Positions 1-9,171 of a stretch of 64,000 nt of DNA are shown in pieces (position 1 is the first letter of the stretch; the number at the start of each line of letters is the position of its first letter). Source of the stretch: Pinus tabuliformis (taxonomy: Eukaryota; Streptophyta; Pinopsida; Pinales; Pinaceae). The position numbers were made by a program, and so were the translations under genes. The notes beneath the pieces are model-generated. The model was not told the DNA's origin. It was given only the letters and a program-made list of their open reading frames with translations, and ran no database searches. The stretch is taken from positions 452,910,014 through 452,974,013 of the forward strand of contig CM062810.1 of assembly GCA_031772625.1 (NCBI GenBank), read 5' to 3'.

Positions 1-3000
1 CCACTCTGGTTGGAGGAAGGAGAGGAAGACGAGGTGTACTCTGCACCTCTGTGCACCCTAGATACCACTAGAAGAGACCCTCCTACCGAGGATGATTTGA
101 TTGAGACCTTGATCCAGAATCCACCTTCCAGTGCACTATCTTTAGAGAAGTTGGTGGAGGATGCCCAAGCTAGCACCTCAGTGGACCTTTGTACAACCGG
201 CCCTGTCACTCCCAGAGTCAAAAGTGTGGAGTTCGGCCCTGAGAGAGAATTAAAGATCAGCTCCTCCCTATCTCCTTCCCCGGAGAAGGAGTTGTGTGGC
301 CTATTGGCCAGCCACTTAGATGCCTTTGCTTGGAGCTATAAGGAGATGAAAGGAGTCCATCCCTCGGTCTGTACCCATCATATATACATCAAAGAGGATT
401 GTAAACCAGTTAGGCAACCCCAGAGGAGAATGAATCCAGCCCTTAAGGACATTGTCAAGGAAGAGTTGCAAAAACTGTTGGATGCCGGATTCATCTACCC
501 CATCTCAGATAGTGAATGGGTGTCCCCTCTAGTGTTGGTTCCAAAGAAGAATGGGAAGTGGAGGATCTGTGTAGATTACCGTGAGCTGAACAAAGCTACC
601 AAGAAAGACCATTTCCCCCTACCCTTCATAGATCAAGTGTTGGATGGACTGGCAGGAAAGAAGTTCTTCTCTTTCCTGGATGGGTTTAGCGGGTACAATC
701 AAATCCAAATCAGCCCGGAAGACCAAGATAAGACCACCTTCACTTGTCCTTGGGGTACCTTTGCCTACAGAGTCCTTCCCTTTGGGCTATGCAATGCTCC
801 TGCTACATTTCAGAGAGCTGTCTTGAGCATCTTCTCGGAGTTGGTCCATGATGCAGTGGAAATATACATGGATGACTTTACTCCTTATGGGGTCAACTTC
901 CAGGAAGCATTGACCAACTTGGGAAAGGTCCTAACCAAGTGCACCGAGATGAACTTGTCCCTTAGTCCTGAAAAATGTGAATTCCTAATGACTGAGGGAA
1001 CCGTGCTAGGCCATACTATTTCTTCCCAAGGATTGCAGGTGGATCCCAACAAAATTGCTCTCATCAAGAGGGTTCCACCTCCTCAAAAAGTAAGGGATGT
1101 CCGGAGTTTCTTGGGACTAGCAGGATACTACCGGAGATTCATTAAGGACTTCAGCAAGTTAGCCTCACCATTGTTTGGTCTGTTGGCAAAAGATGTGGAG
1201 TTTAAGTGGACTGACGATTGTCAGAAGAGTTTGAATGAGTTAAAGGACAAGTTGGTGTCAGCACCAATCTTGAGAGGTCCAAACTGGGCCCTACCTTTCC
1301 ACATCCACACAGATGCCTCGAACAAAGCCATAGGTGCTGCTTTAGGACAAGTTGAGCAAAAACTTCCATATGCCATCTACTTCGTTAGCAAAAACTTGTC
1401 CAAAGCAGAGCTGAATTACACTGTAACCGAGAAGGAATTCTTAGCTGTGGTCCATGCACTGAACAAGTTCCAACATTATATTACCGGTTACCAGACTTTT
1501 GTACATACTGACCATGCTGCTATTAGATATTTGATGAATAAACCAGATGTGAATGCTCGTATTATTAGATGGTTACTTTTATTGCAGCAGTTTGATCTAA
1601 CCATTGTTGATAAACCAGGGAGAGAAAATGTTGTTGCTGACTTCTTGTCTAGATTGGATTTGTCTGCAGATGAAGATGGGACGGTGGATGAACGGATGCC
1701 TGATGAGCATCTGTTTTCTATATCAGTACTCTCTCCATGGTTTGCTGATATAGCAAACTACCTTGTTTCAGCTCAGTTCCCTCTGCACCTCTCTTCAAAA
1801 GAGAAGAGAAAAATCATCAGAAAGAGTGCCTCATTTACATGGATTGGGGGCAATCTGTTCAAGCTTGGCCCCGATCAGATCTTAAGGCGTTGTGTAAGGG
1901 AAGAGGAAGTCTTTGACATCCTCCTCACCTGTCATGATGGGCCTTGTGGAGGACATTTTGCAGCAAAGAGAACTGCCTACAAGATCCTGCAGGCAGGCTA
2001 CTATTGGCCCACACTACATCAGGATGTCAGAAGATATGTCAGCCAGTGTGACCAATGCCAAAGAATGGGGAAACCGACCCAAAGGGATGAGATGCCTCTC
2101 CAACCTCAAGTGACTCTTGAGCCATTTGAGAAGTGGGGCATGGACTTTGTGGGTCCAATCAATCCCTCTTCGGGGCAAAGATCCTACATCATTGTGTGCA
2201 CTGACTACCTGACGAAGTGGGCAGAGACCAAAGCCATCAAAGCAGCAACAGAAGAAAAAGTGGCTGAGTTCTTGAGAGAGAACATCTTCTATAAGTTTGG
2301 CTATCCAAGAGAGCTGGTCACCGATCAAGGGAGCCAGTTCACCTCCCACTTGGTTGAAGATCTCCTAGCTCATCACAAGATCAAGCATAGAACCTCCACT
2401 CCCTATCATCCTCAAGCAAATGGGCAGGTGGAGGTCACCAATAGAGCACTAGAAGGGATCTTGACTAAAGTGGTGAGCAGCAGCAGAAAGGACTGGGCAG
2501 ATCGCCTGGTTGAAGCCACATGGGCTTACAACACCACTTGGAAGACCACCACTGACTTCACACCTTATGAGCTGGTCTATGGGAAGAAAGCTTTGCTGTC
2601 CATTGAGTTTGAGTATAACACTTTGAGGATGGCAGCTCAGCTGGACCTAGATCTCAGCCATGCACAGCAAGAAAGGTTATTGCAGCTGAATGGACTGGAT
2701 GAGCACCGCATGCAGGCCCACCTTCACTCAGAAGTGGTTCAAATTCAGAGGAAGGTGTGGCATGACCAACATCTCCATGACAAGCAATTTCAGCCGGGAG
2801 ATTGGGCTTTGTTGTCTGATTCCAGAAACAAAGATTTCAAGGGGAAGTTGAGAACCAGATGGCTAGGACCATATTCAGTGGAAAAGTGTCATGACAATGG
2901 ATCTGTCCTCATTCGAACCATTGATGAGGAATCCATTCCCATGCTTGTCAATGGGCATCGATTGAAGATCTACAGGAAGCCTCCCTCAAGACAAGAGTTC

Positions 3001-3069
3001 ATCAAAACAATGGAGAAGGCAGTATTGGTCATAGAGAAGGGTCCGGCCCCTGCTTTGGGCACACCCTGA
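1..3069 (+). CDS. pol: Ty3/gypsy pol (RT-RNase H-integrase) of G1
   Basis: This is the polyprotein that copies the element's RNA into DNA and integrates it. The frame is open from base 1, so the true start lies upstream; no ATG near the edge is the start. After a linker, reverse transcriptase spans about 400-900, with the VDYRELNKAT and FLDGFSGYNQI blocks and a YMDD active site near 866. RNase H runs about 1290-1660, with HTDAS and HTDH motifs. Integrase starts near 1900 with an HHCC zinc finger; its core has the acidic residues in MDFVG (about 2140), TDQGSQF (about 2320) and NGQVE (about 2430). The frame ends with a basic tail and no chromodomain. I see no break within the window, unlike every other pol here. 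The Athila/Tat assignment is by motif resemblance only. Confidence 0.95.
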   Translation, partial: PLWLEEGEEDEVYSAPLCTLDTTRRDPPTEDDLIETLIQNPPSSALSLEKLVEDAQASTSVDLCTTGPVTPRVKSVEFGPERELKISSSLSPSPEKELCGLLASHLDAFAWSYKEMKGVHPSVCTHHIYIKEDCKPVRQPQRRMNPALKDIVKEELQKLLDAGFIYPISDSEWVSPLVLVPKKNGKWRICVDYRELNKATKKDHFPLPFIDQVLDGLAGKKFFSFLDGFSGYNQIQISPEDQDKTTFTCPWGTFAYRVLPFGLCNAPATFQRAVLSIFSELVHDAVEIYMDDFTPYGVNFQEALTNLGKVLTKCTEMNLSLSPEKCEFLMTEGTVLGHTISSQGLQVDPNKIALIKRVPPPQKVRDVRSFLGLAGYYRRFIKDFSKLASPLFGLLAKDVEFKWTDDCQKSLNELKDKLVSAPILRGPNWALPFHIHTDASNKAIGAALGQVEQKLPYAIYFVSKNLSKAELNYTVTEKEFLAVVHALNKFQHYITGYQTFVHTDHAAIRYLMNKPDVNARIIRWLLLLQQFDLTIVDKPGRENVVADFLSRLDLSADEDGTVDERMPDEHLFSISVLSPWFADIANYLVSAQFPLHLSSKEKRKIIRKSASFTWIGGNLFKLGPDQILRRCVREEEVFDILLTCHDGPCGGHFAAKRTAYKILQAGYYWPTLHQDVRRYVSQCDQCQRMGKPTQRDEMPLQPQVTLEPFEKWGMDFVGPINPSSGQRSYIIVCTDYLTKWAETKAIKAATEEKVAEFLRENIFYKFGYPRELVTDQGSQFTSHLVEDLLAHHKIKHRTSTPYHPQANGQVEVTNRALEGILTKVVSSSRKDWADRLVEATWAYNTTWKTTTDFTPYELVYGKKALLSIEFEYNTLRMAAQLDLDLSHAQQERLLQLNGLDEHRMQAHLHSEVVQIQRKVWHDQHLHDKQFQPGDWALLSDSRNKDFKGKLRTRWLGPYSVEKCHDNGSVLIRTIDEESIPMLVNGHRLKIYRKPPSRQEFIKTMEKAVLVIEKGPAPALGTP

Positions 3070-3113
3070 AGCATCTAAAAAAAAAAAATGAAAAAAGAGA
3101 AAAATAAATAATA

Positions 3114-3360
3114 AAGATCCTTGGGTGAAATCCTCTCTGAGGTGCCCAAGGCAGGTGGTAGGGGTGAAAACCTCATTGAGGCGCCCCTGCTATCTTTCAA
3201 AAGAAAAAAAAAAAGAGAAAAAGAGAAAAAGAGATGAAGATCCTTGAGTGAAAACCTCTCTGAGGCGCTTAAGGCAGGTGGTAGGGGTGAAAACCTCATT
3301 GAGGCACCCCTGCTATCTTTCAAAAAAAAAGAAAAAACAAAAAGAGAAAAAAAGAAAAAA
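3114..3360 (+). repeat. Two-copy 123-bp tandem repeat just 3' of pol
   Basis: Two units, starting at about 3114 and 3237, share the order: AAGATCCTTG, GTGAAA-CCTCTCTGAGG, AGGCAGGTGGTAGGGGTGAAA, ACCTCATTGAGG, CTGCTATCTTTC, then a run of A and AAAG. The GAGGCGCC-type stretches can pair as small hairpins. Tandem repeats in the untranslated region after pol are typical of Tat-lineage elements. The A-rich tracts at 3081-3110, 3201-3236 and 3323-3360 are part of this repeat, not poly(A) tails of LINEs or SINEs. Confidence 0.85.
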
Positions 3361-3538
3361 ATCAATAAGTCATTATGTGAAATTTGCATGCAGATTGCAG
3401 GTGTTCTAAGGCGAAGAGGAAGCCTCTCAATTCAAAGCCAGAAGTCTTTATCATGCAGCCAGGACACCTCACCAGCACCTCCTCCAAGAATGCCTACGTT
3501 CTTCAAGGTATGAGCACTTCTATTATAAACTGAGTCTT

Positions 3539-3659
3539 CTACAGGAAGACACAGATTTTCTACAGGGGGGTGCGATTTTCTACAGGAAAGTGAAAATTTC
3601 TATAGGAAGAGCTGGCTGTCTACAGGAAGCTCTGCACTTCTACAGGAAACTTCCTGTAG
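3539..3659 (+). repeat. 20-bp-spaced CTACAGG array ending in an inverted copy
   Basis: The core starts at 3539, 3560, 3580, 3600 (one-base variant), 3620 and 3640, giving spacings of 21, 20, 20, 20 and 20. The fixed part is TTCTACAGGAA and the bases between differ, so it is the core and its phase that repeat. The last copy is followed by its reverse complement at 3653-3659, giving CTACAGGAA-AC-TTCCTGTAG, a tight hairpin with 9-bp arms. Confidence 0.9.
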
Positions 3660-4710
3660 AAGCTCAGAACGAGCCAGAATGCGTTGCACGAGCAGATCTG
3701 ATGACTACGGGTTGGTGTGGATGCATGCAAGCCTCTTTTGGGCCCATGCACGACGCTGATATCTTGCTCCACCATCCTCGTCACCATGCAACAGAGATCC
3801 CTGCACCAGCAAACCAGATTAATGAGTTCTCGTGGAAAAATCAGTTGTCAGAGAAAAATGAACACCGAGAGCTCATACCATGTCCATGACGAGCATCAGA
3901 AGCTTCGGGAGCGCGATTAGCAGGTCATCTCCATTATCAAGTAGCATGCACCCAAGGAGGTGAGACTGTTGCAAGGCTCCCGCGGGAATCCTGTAGCAGT
4001 CAAACCTGCAGGAGTGGATGCCATTCATCGCCCAGCCATCTGCAAGCAAAACGCGGGCGCATGCAACCAGAACATCCACCACAGCGCCAGCATCCTGTAA
4101 CCACGAGCCTCCGGGACTGTGTAAGCCACATGCAACAGGTAGATCCGTCGTCCAAAAACCTGAAAATCATATGCAGACGCGCGCAGGTAAGTGTTCTAAT
4201 CCTTCCTTCCATCAAATCGCATGAGTATTGCTTTGATTTGTTTGCATGGCGTAGAAATGAATGGTTGAGTGGCCGTAAGGCCAGTTGACTGGCCACGTTG
4301 GCTAGTGAAGTGATAGTCAGATGACAGGGTGGCAGCCACGACAAAGGGAACACGCAGCACGCACGTGAAGATCAGTCCCGTCAACCAAAAAAAACGAGTT
4401 TAACTGAAAAGGGCGGCGGCAGATTGTGGGAATGAATGCGGCAGCAAGGGAATGTGCAGGCGAATGATGGGTGACGTCACCCAACGGTCCGGCGGGGACA
4501 GCTCACCCTCCGTGCCATGAGCTGCGCTGATTCAAAATCTAATCGGCTAGATTGTGCGCGTATATCCAGCCACCTCCACTTCAGAACGTGAGTAACTCTT
4601 CTGAATACCTCTGCATGTTAATACGCCAAGCTTTCGGCCGACTGAACACCAGCGAAGCGCACCTCAACCGCAGTCCAATTGCAGTCCTCCCCGAAGTTTT
4701 CACACTGCTC

Positions 4711-4780
4711 CTACAGGAACAGTTCCTACAGGAACAGTTTCTACAGGAACGCAGTCCTACAGGACGCAGTCTTCTACAGG
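4711..4780 (+). repeat. 15-17-bp-spaced CTACAGGA array
   Basis: Five exact cores start at 4711, 4726, 4741, 4757 and 4774. The surrounding words are CAGTTCCTACAGGAA and CGCAGTCCTACAGGA. TTCCTACAGGAA differs from a perfect palindrome only at its two central bases. Spacing differs from the upstream array, although the core is identical. Confidence 0.9.
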
Positions 4781-5062
4781 AACGCGGGTGTTCACGAAAA
4801 AAAGGTGGCCGAGTAACGAGGTAACACTGGACCTCTCATGCAATTGCTCAATTAAGGTGGTAGGATTGTCAGTTACTGTCAGGGTAAAGGAGAAAGTAGA
4901 TCAATTGTTGTCTGTGTGCCCATACTGCAATTCTACAGGATTGTTGCGTGGTTATACTGTGTTGTAAAATTTTTTGTGGGTTATACGCATTGTTCTACAC
5001 TCTATCTCCGAAGCCAAACTCTATTCCACCATCACCACCTCCGGTTAAGAAAATTGTGCATC

Positions 5063-7015
5063 ATGTCGGGTGGATTTATCAGGCGAGAACCCACAGATTC
5101 CGCCAAATTAAGGAGAAATCCAGCAGTGGTAGATCTCTTTACCAGGGCACAATGGATGCCTTTTTGTGATAAGCTACAAGGCTACGATGATGAAGTAGCC
5201 GAGGAATTCTTGTAGGCCTTGAAGCCTAAATCCCTGACACTGGCCACGGTAAGCATCAGAGGCCTCAGCCTCCAACTCACCCCAGAGCATATAAGTCGAA
5301 TCACAGAACTGCCCATGGGTCTGCCGTGGGATAAAGAAGAGCGGAAGCAGAGCCAGCAAGCAAAGAAGGAGTTCTTCCCACCTGAAGAATCATTCACAGA
5401 GGACAAAAATGGGGTGAAAAGGACAAGCCTGTTGCCACCGTGGAACGAAGTCAGTTTGCAAATTATGAAATATATCACCTGTGAGGGTCGTTACAGCATC
5501 ATATATGCGTATCACTTCAGGCTACTCAATGAACTAAGACACCAGATTTACCTCCCTGCAGCACAGAGGCTGAGCATTCCTTACTTTTTACTGCAATCCT
5601 TGATGGAATGCTCTACAAAGCTCAAGGACGGAATCCCCGATCAGATAGCCCATCATGGGTTGATAAAATTGCTTGTGGAGGATGCTCTCCACTCATATAA
5701 AGTCCCCCTCGCATGGGAATCATTTAGGAACTTAACAAGGGAAGGGGACATAAAAATGTTGCTTGAAGAAACAGAGTCCTCTAGTGGTGAAGAAGAAGAG
5801 CCCGTAGCCAAGAGTAAGAAAGGAAAAAGCCAAAAGGTCCCGACTCCAGCACAGAAGAAAGAACGAAAGGAGAAGGAGGAGGGAAAGGATGACAGAGCAA
5901 AGGAGGACACCCCCATCCTATCAGCAAGGGAACAGAGGTTGAAAAGTAGGGAAGTCAAAACTGAGGTGGTCCCTGCCAGCCGAAGCACCTCGTCAGCTCC
6001 TGCAGTCAAAGCCAAAACCAAAATCCATGCATCCAAGCAAGAAAAGGTGGCGGAAGTTGCATCTACAGGAACGCAAGCATAGGCTTCTACAGGAAGCCCG
6101 AGAACACAAAAATAGGCTTCTACAGGAAGCCCGAAAACAAAGACAAAGGCTTCTACAGGAAGCCCGAAGATCAGTAAGGAGCAGGCTTCTACAGGAAGCC
6201 CAAGAGCAACAACCAAGGCTTCTACAGGAAGCCCGAAAATCATTGGAGGACAGGCTTCTACAGGAGGCCCAAAAACGGAGAAAAAGGCTTCTACAAGAAG
6301 CCCGAAAGTGCAACCGCAGGCTCCTACAGGAAGCCTGAAGACAGAGACAGGGGCTTCTACAAGAAGCCCGAGATTGGAAAGAGGGGCTTCTACAAGAGAC
6401 CCGAAGGTCATTGAGAAACAACCTCCTATAGAGAGTCCGAAGTCAAAGAAAGAATCTTCTACAGGAAGCTCGGAAGCAGGCAAAGCAGGGTCTTCCACAG
6501 GAAGCCCGAAATCTAAGAAGGAGAGGCCCTCTACAAGGAGCTCCGAGATAGCAAAGCGCAAGAAAGAGAAGGCTGGCATTCTTGAGAAGGAGGCAGCAGT
6601 GGCACCGGCTGCCCTCAGCACACCCCCAAAACCAAAAGAGAAAAGGGAGAGGGAGACCCCTCTACCACCTGAAGTCAGGAGAAGCAAGAGGATGACCACG
6701 GGCAAGCCACAGCCTCCACCCAGCAGCCAAACCACTTCAGGGGATGTCCCTACTTCACCCAGTGCAAGGACCCCCTCTAAAACATCAGCCACCCCAGAAA
6801 AGGGGAGCCCAAAAATAACTTCCTGGACACGAAAAATAGGCCAGTCGCCTTCCGAAGCCCGACTCAAGGAAATAGAAAAGGGGAAGGAAGCATCACCCTC
6901 ATCACCACCAGGGGCAGAGAAGGCAGGGCCATCAAAAGCAGAAAAGAAAGAGCCTGTTCCGGTCCCGAGTCCTCGGCCAAGGACAAGGAGCAGGAGCAAG
7001 GTTGCTCAAGGATGA
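5063..7015 (+). pseudogene. Extra ORF between pol and 3' LTR of G1, broken
   Basis: A coding region in the same sense as pol begins with an ATG at 5063 (MSGGFIRREP) and ends at 7015, just before the polypurine tract. It is broken by about three interruptions. The first part resembles the family annotated as putative plant transposon protein (Transposase_32-like), in the pattern VSIRGLSLQLTPEHISRITELP; this is resemblance by eye. The middle is acidic, then lysine- and glutamate-rich. Next comes a stretch built from about ten 11- or 12-residue repeats around ASTGSPK. The C-terminus is basic and proline/serine-rich, ending RPRTRSRSKVAQG. SPK/SPR words in a basic tail recall the SPKK motif that contacts the DNA minor groove, so DNA or RNA binding is possible but not shown. 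Tat-lineage elements often carry an extra ORF at this place, usually of unknown role. Confidence 0.7.
6082..6540 (+). repeat. 33/36-bp coding repeat with CTACAGGAAG core
   Basis: The word GGCTTCTAC, or a close variant, starts at 6082, 6115, 6148, 6184, 6217, 6253, 6286, 6319, 6352 and 6385. Spacings are 33, 33, 36, 33, 36, 33, 33, 33 and 33. Degenerate copies follow to about 6540. All spacings are multiples of three, so the array expanded while being read as protein. The conserved part is GGCTTCTACAGGAAGCCCGA; the 13-16 bases between are A-rich and variable. The same core occurs in the non-coding arrays of this element. Confidence 0.92.
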
Positions 7016-7028
7016 GCAAATGGTTCAG

Positions 7029-7036
7029 CTGGGGGG
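7029..7036 (+). other. Polypurine tract of G1
   Basis: CTGGGGGG lies directly before the TGATGATGAG that opens the LTR. A G-run next to TG is the usual primer site for plus-strand DNA synthesis in plant Ty3 elements, and it fixes the LTR start at 7037 (7040 is a minor alternative). Confidence 0.75.
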
Positions 7037-7381
7037 TGATGATGAGCCCCAATTTTGGTACAATTTGGGCTCATTTTGGCCTATTCTACTTGCTCAAACC
7101 ATTCATTTTTTATTGCTTATGCATGCATTTCTTAGTTTATTCATGTTGTTTGTAGGAAGAAGGGTAGGCACTCTCTCTACGTTACTAATGCATTATGATT
7201 CCAGGTTTTGGCATTAAAAGGGAGCAAAAGACAACGAAAAAGGAGATAAGGAGACAACGAGGTGGCACTGCGGGTTTTGGGAGAGGATGTCCACAGTTCT
7301 AGGGACATCCCTCATGATTTCCATCACGAACTCCGAGCTCTAATCCATCTCCCCTCCAAGCTTAGAAAGCAGCCAGCTGTT

Positions 7382-7441
7382 CTACAGGAACAACAGTTAT
7401 AAACTGCTCTACAGGAACAACAATTATGACCATCCTACAGG
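7382..7441 (+). repeat. CTACAGGA cluster upstream of the LTR TATA box
   Basis: Three exact cores start at 7382, 7409 and 7435, spaced 27 and 26 bases. They are followed by CAACAGTTAT, CAACAATTAT and ATCAGCAGTTAA, so each unit is CTACAGGAWCARCARTTA-like. They lie 75-130 bases before the TATA-like box, where U3 enhancer sites are expected. Confidence 0.8.
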
Positions 7442-7510
7442 ATCAGCAGTTAAACTCTAGTTGGACAGCCGAGCTCCTAAAATGAAGGACACTTGTTGGA
7501 TCATCGTTTT

Positions 7511-7520
7511 TGTATAAGTA
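7511..7520 (+). promoter_or_regulatory. LTR TATA-like box of G1
   Basis: TGTATAAGTA sits in the U3 part, 126 bases before AATAAA at 7637. Its place matches an LTR promoter; transcription would start about 30 bases downstream. No transcript evidence is available from sequence alone. Confidence 0.5.
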
Positions 7521-7636
7521 TGGAGGCTTTAGCCTTAGATAGGTTGTTGAAACTCTCGTATTGCTATTGTAATTTTGGAGCACAGCTCAGTTTTCATTCC
7601 TTTTTGTAAGCCAATTTGGCATGATATCAGATTATG

Positions 7637-7642
7637 AATAAA
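7637..7642 (+). terminator. Poly(A) signal in G1 LTR
   Basis: AATAAA in an A/T-rich context downstream of the TATA-like box is the likely end-of-transcript signal that defines the R region. Confidence 0.45.
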
Positions 7643-8482
7643 GAAGGTAGATTCTGATCTAGTTCTGAGTTTTTCTTAAGGAGACTATAGCTCTTAGGTT
7701 AGGGCCCAACCTGAGAGCCATAGATCCCCTCTGCTGTAGTGTTGTTTCCATTTCATATCAGCACTTTGAGCTTTTCATTTACACATGCAATTCGAATTAC
7801 AGATTGTTGAGTTGGTCTTTTTCATGAGTTAGATAGGAGATTGCTTATGGTGAATTTGTTTCCACTTGCTTAGTGTAGCAGAGGATAGATATAATCGATT
7901 GGAGCTCCAACAAAAAGGTTGTTAAGGCTCACGACCGTCTCATCTCGGATTGGAGTGAAGTCCATGATTAACCACCAAAAATACGCATTTCTTTATTCCA
8001 TGGTTGCTGCAAACACAGTCACGTTATGTTAGATGCTTCCACATGATTCACACCTGCACCACACTCCCTTACCACAACTTCATGCACATTCTCCTTCACG
8101 TTTAGATTGATGCTCATTGAATTTACAAGCATAGGTAGTTTAGGTTGATGCATTTTTGGTTGAGTGACAGTCATAAGCATTTGTTTCACTTACACTGCTC
8201 TCTCTCGTTCCATCACTTTGTCCTCCATCTTGATCACGCATGCAGACATCTCTTTGATCCCTGCTCCGCTCTGTTAGCTCACAAAGCCTTTCACTCCTCA
8301 CGTACTTCCATTCTCTAGCCCTTTCGTTGACATAGCCCTTTACCTTCCATCCTCCTCCCTACACTCACTTCCCATCCTATTCTTCCACTTCTAAAGCCAT
8401 CACCAGCCTTATTCCTACCTTACACATCTCCCCCTACCATTCCATTATCCCTCCATCACTCCAAACACTCACGGTAGGTCAT

Positions 8483-8552
8483 CCTGTAGCCATTTGTAGA
8501 CATCCTGTAGAAAACAGAGTATCCTGTAGGATTCTCCACAACCATCCTGTAG
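8483..8552 (+). repeat. Reverse-oriented CTACAGG cluster in U5 of G1 LTR
   Basis: CCTGTAG, the reverse complement of the core, starts at 8483, 8504, 8523 and 8546, spaced 21, 19 and 23. Each copy is preceded by AT or CAT (ATCCTGTAG). It is about one kilobase 3' of the forward cluster in the same LTR, so an LTR transcript could pair between the two clusters. Confidence 0.85.
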
Positions 8553-9171
8553 GAGGCCACTCTCTCGGTTGCTGAGCATCTGAATGCGAGGAACCTCTGT
8601 GGATGGGTGCTATGGATCCCTAGGGACCTCTCCTAGCCTCCCCAACCTATCCCACGCTTTCCTTCCTTCTCCATCCCATCTGCACAACCAAACCCTAGTT
8701 AGCACAAGATCGCCATCATTCCACACACTTAAAGGAAAAATACAAAAACATAACTTTCATGATGCAAGTAGTTTAGATCTATGCATTTTCATTTATTAGA
8801 GGTAGTGACAGCATTGGTAGAAGTTGCATTTACATTCCTTGCATTGTAGAGGTCAGACTAGTTAAATTAGGGTTTCCTAGGTTTACATGCTTTGATTTGC
8901 TTTCAGTTCATTTTTGTCAAGTAAAGTAGCTTTCCTTTGAAATTAGCTTTCGTCCATCAATTAGAAAGCTTCTTCTGAGAGCCTATAGAAGTTGGCTTGA
9001 GCCCTAGTGGACTTGTGCCAGCTGACCAAGTGACAGCTACGACAAGAGCTAGTACTTGTGCATATAGCACCATCGCTTCCAAGTTTGTACGAACTACCGG
9101 GTTGATAAAATGAGAGACAGGAAGCCCCAGGAGTTGTATCATTATTGCTACAATACTGGAGCTCACCATCA

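Larger units (their letters stand above)
3361..5062 (+). other. Untranslated spacer of G1 between pol and the extra ORF
   Basis: This 1.7 kb stretch holds no convincing coding frame. It carries two CTACAGG arrays (3539-3659 and 4711-4780) and single copies near 3990 (reverse) and 4933. The rest is unique-looking, moderately GC-rich sequence with several ATGCATGC-like words. The short open frames are unrelated to any family I know and overlap on both strands. Confidence 0.6.
1..9171 (+). mobile_element. G1: Ty3/gypsy LTR retrotransposon, 3' portion
   Basis: The element runs off the left edge, so its 5' LTR, gag and most of protease are not seen. Present in order are pol, an A-rich tandem repeat, a 1.7 kb spacer, an extra ORF in sense orientation, a polypurine tract and a 3' LTR. 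The right end is set by matching LTR tips: the LTR opens TGATGATGAGCCCC and its last bases, read on the other strand, are TGATGGTGAGCTCC. Immediately beyond 9171 a copia RT resumes, so G1 was inserted into that copia. The integrase has no recognised chromodomain, and RT spacing and residues suit the Athila/Tat group. An ORF between pol and the 3' LTR is a known Tat-lineage feature. Pol looks whole in the window; the extra ORF is broken by about three interruptions. It is probably one of the youngest elements here. Confidence 0.85.
7037..9171 (+). repeat. 3' LTR of G1 (about 2.1 kb)
   Basis: The start is fixed by the polypurine tract. The end is fixed by the inverted tip match (14 positions, 2 mismatches) and by copia RT resuming at 9172. 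Inside are a TATA-like box at 7511, AATAAA at 7637, three forward CTACAGG cores (7382, 7409, 7435) and four reverse ones (8483-8552). An alternative end at 8959 (CATCA) was considered, but it leaves 210 bases unexplained. The 5' LTR and the left target duplication are outside the window, so the end is not proven. Confidence 0.75.

Noticed and set aside
3081-3360. A-rich tracts as poly(A) tails of LINE or SINE copies
   Set aside because: They belong to a two-copy tandem repeat with identical unit structure, directly after the gypsy pol stop.
6082-6540. Regularly spaced repeats resembling a CRISPR array
   Set aside because: Spacings are 33/36 with only 13-16 variable A-rich bases, in frame with a coding region in a plant retroelement; there are no cas genes and the setting is eukaryotic.
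8951-8959. Alternative G1 LTR end at CATCA, 8959
   Set aside because: The end at 9171 gives a longer inverted tip match and abuts the copia RT exactly, while 8959 leaves 210 bases unexplained.
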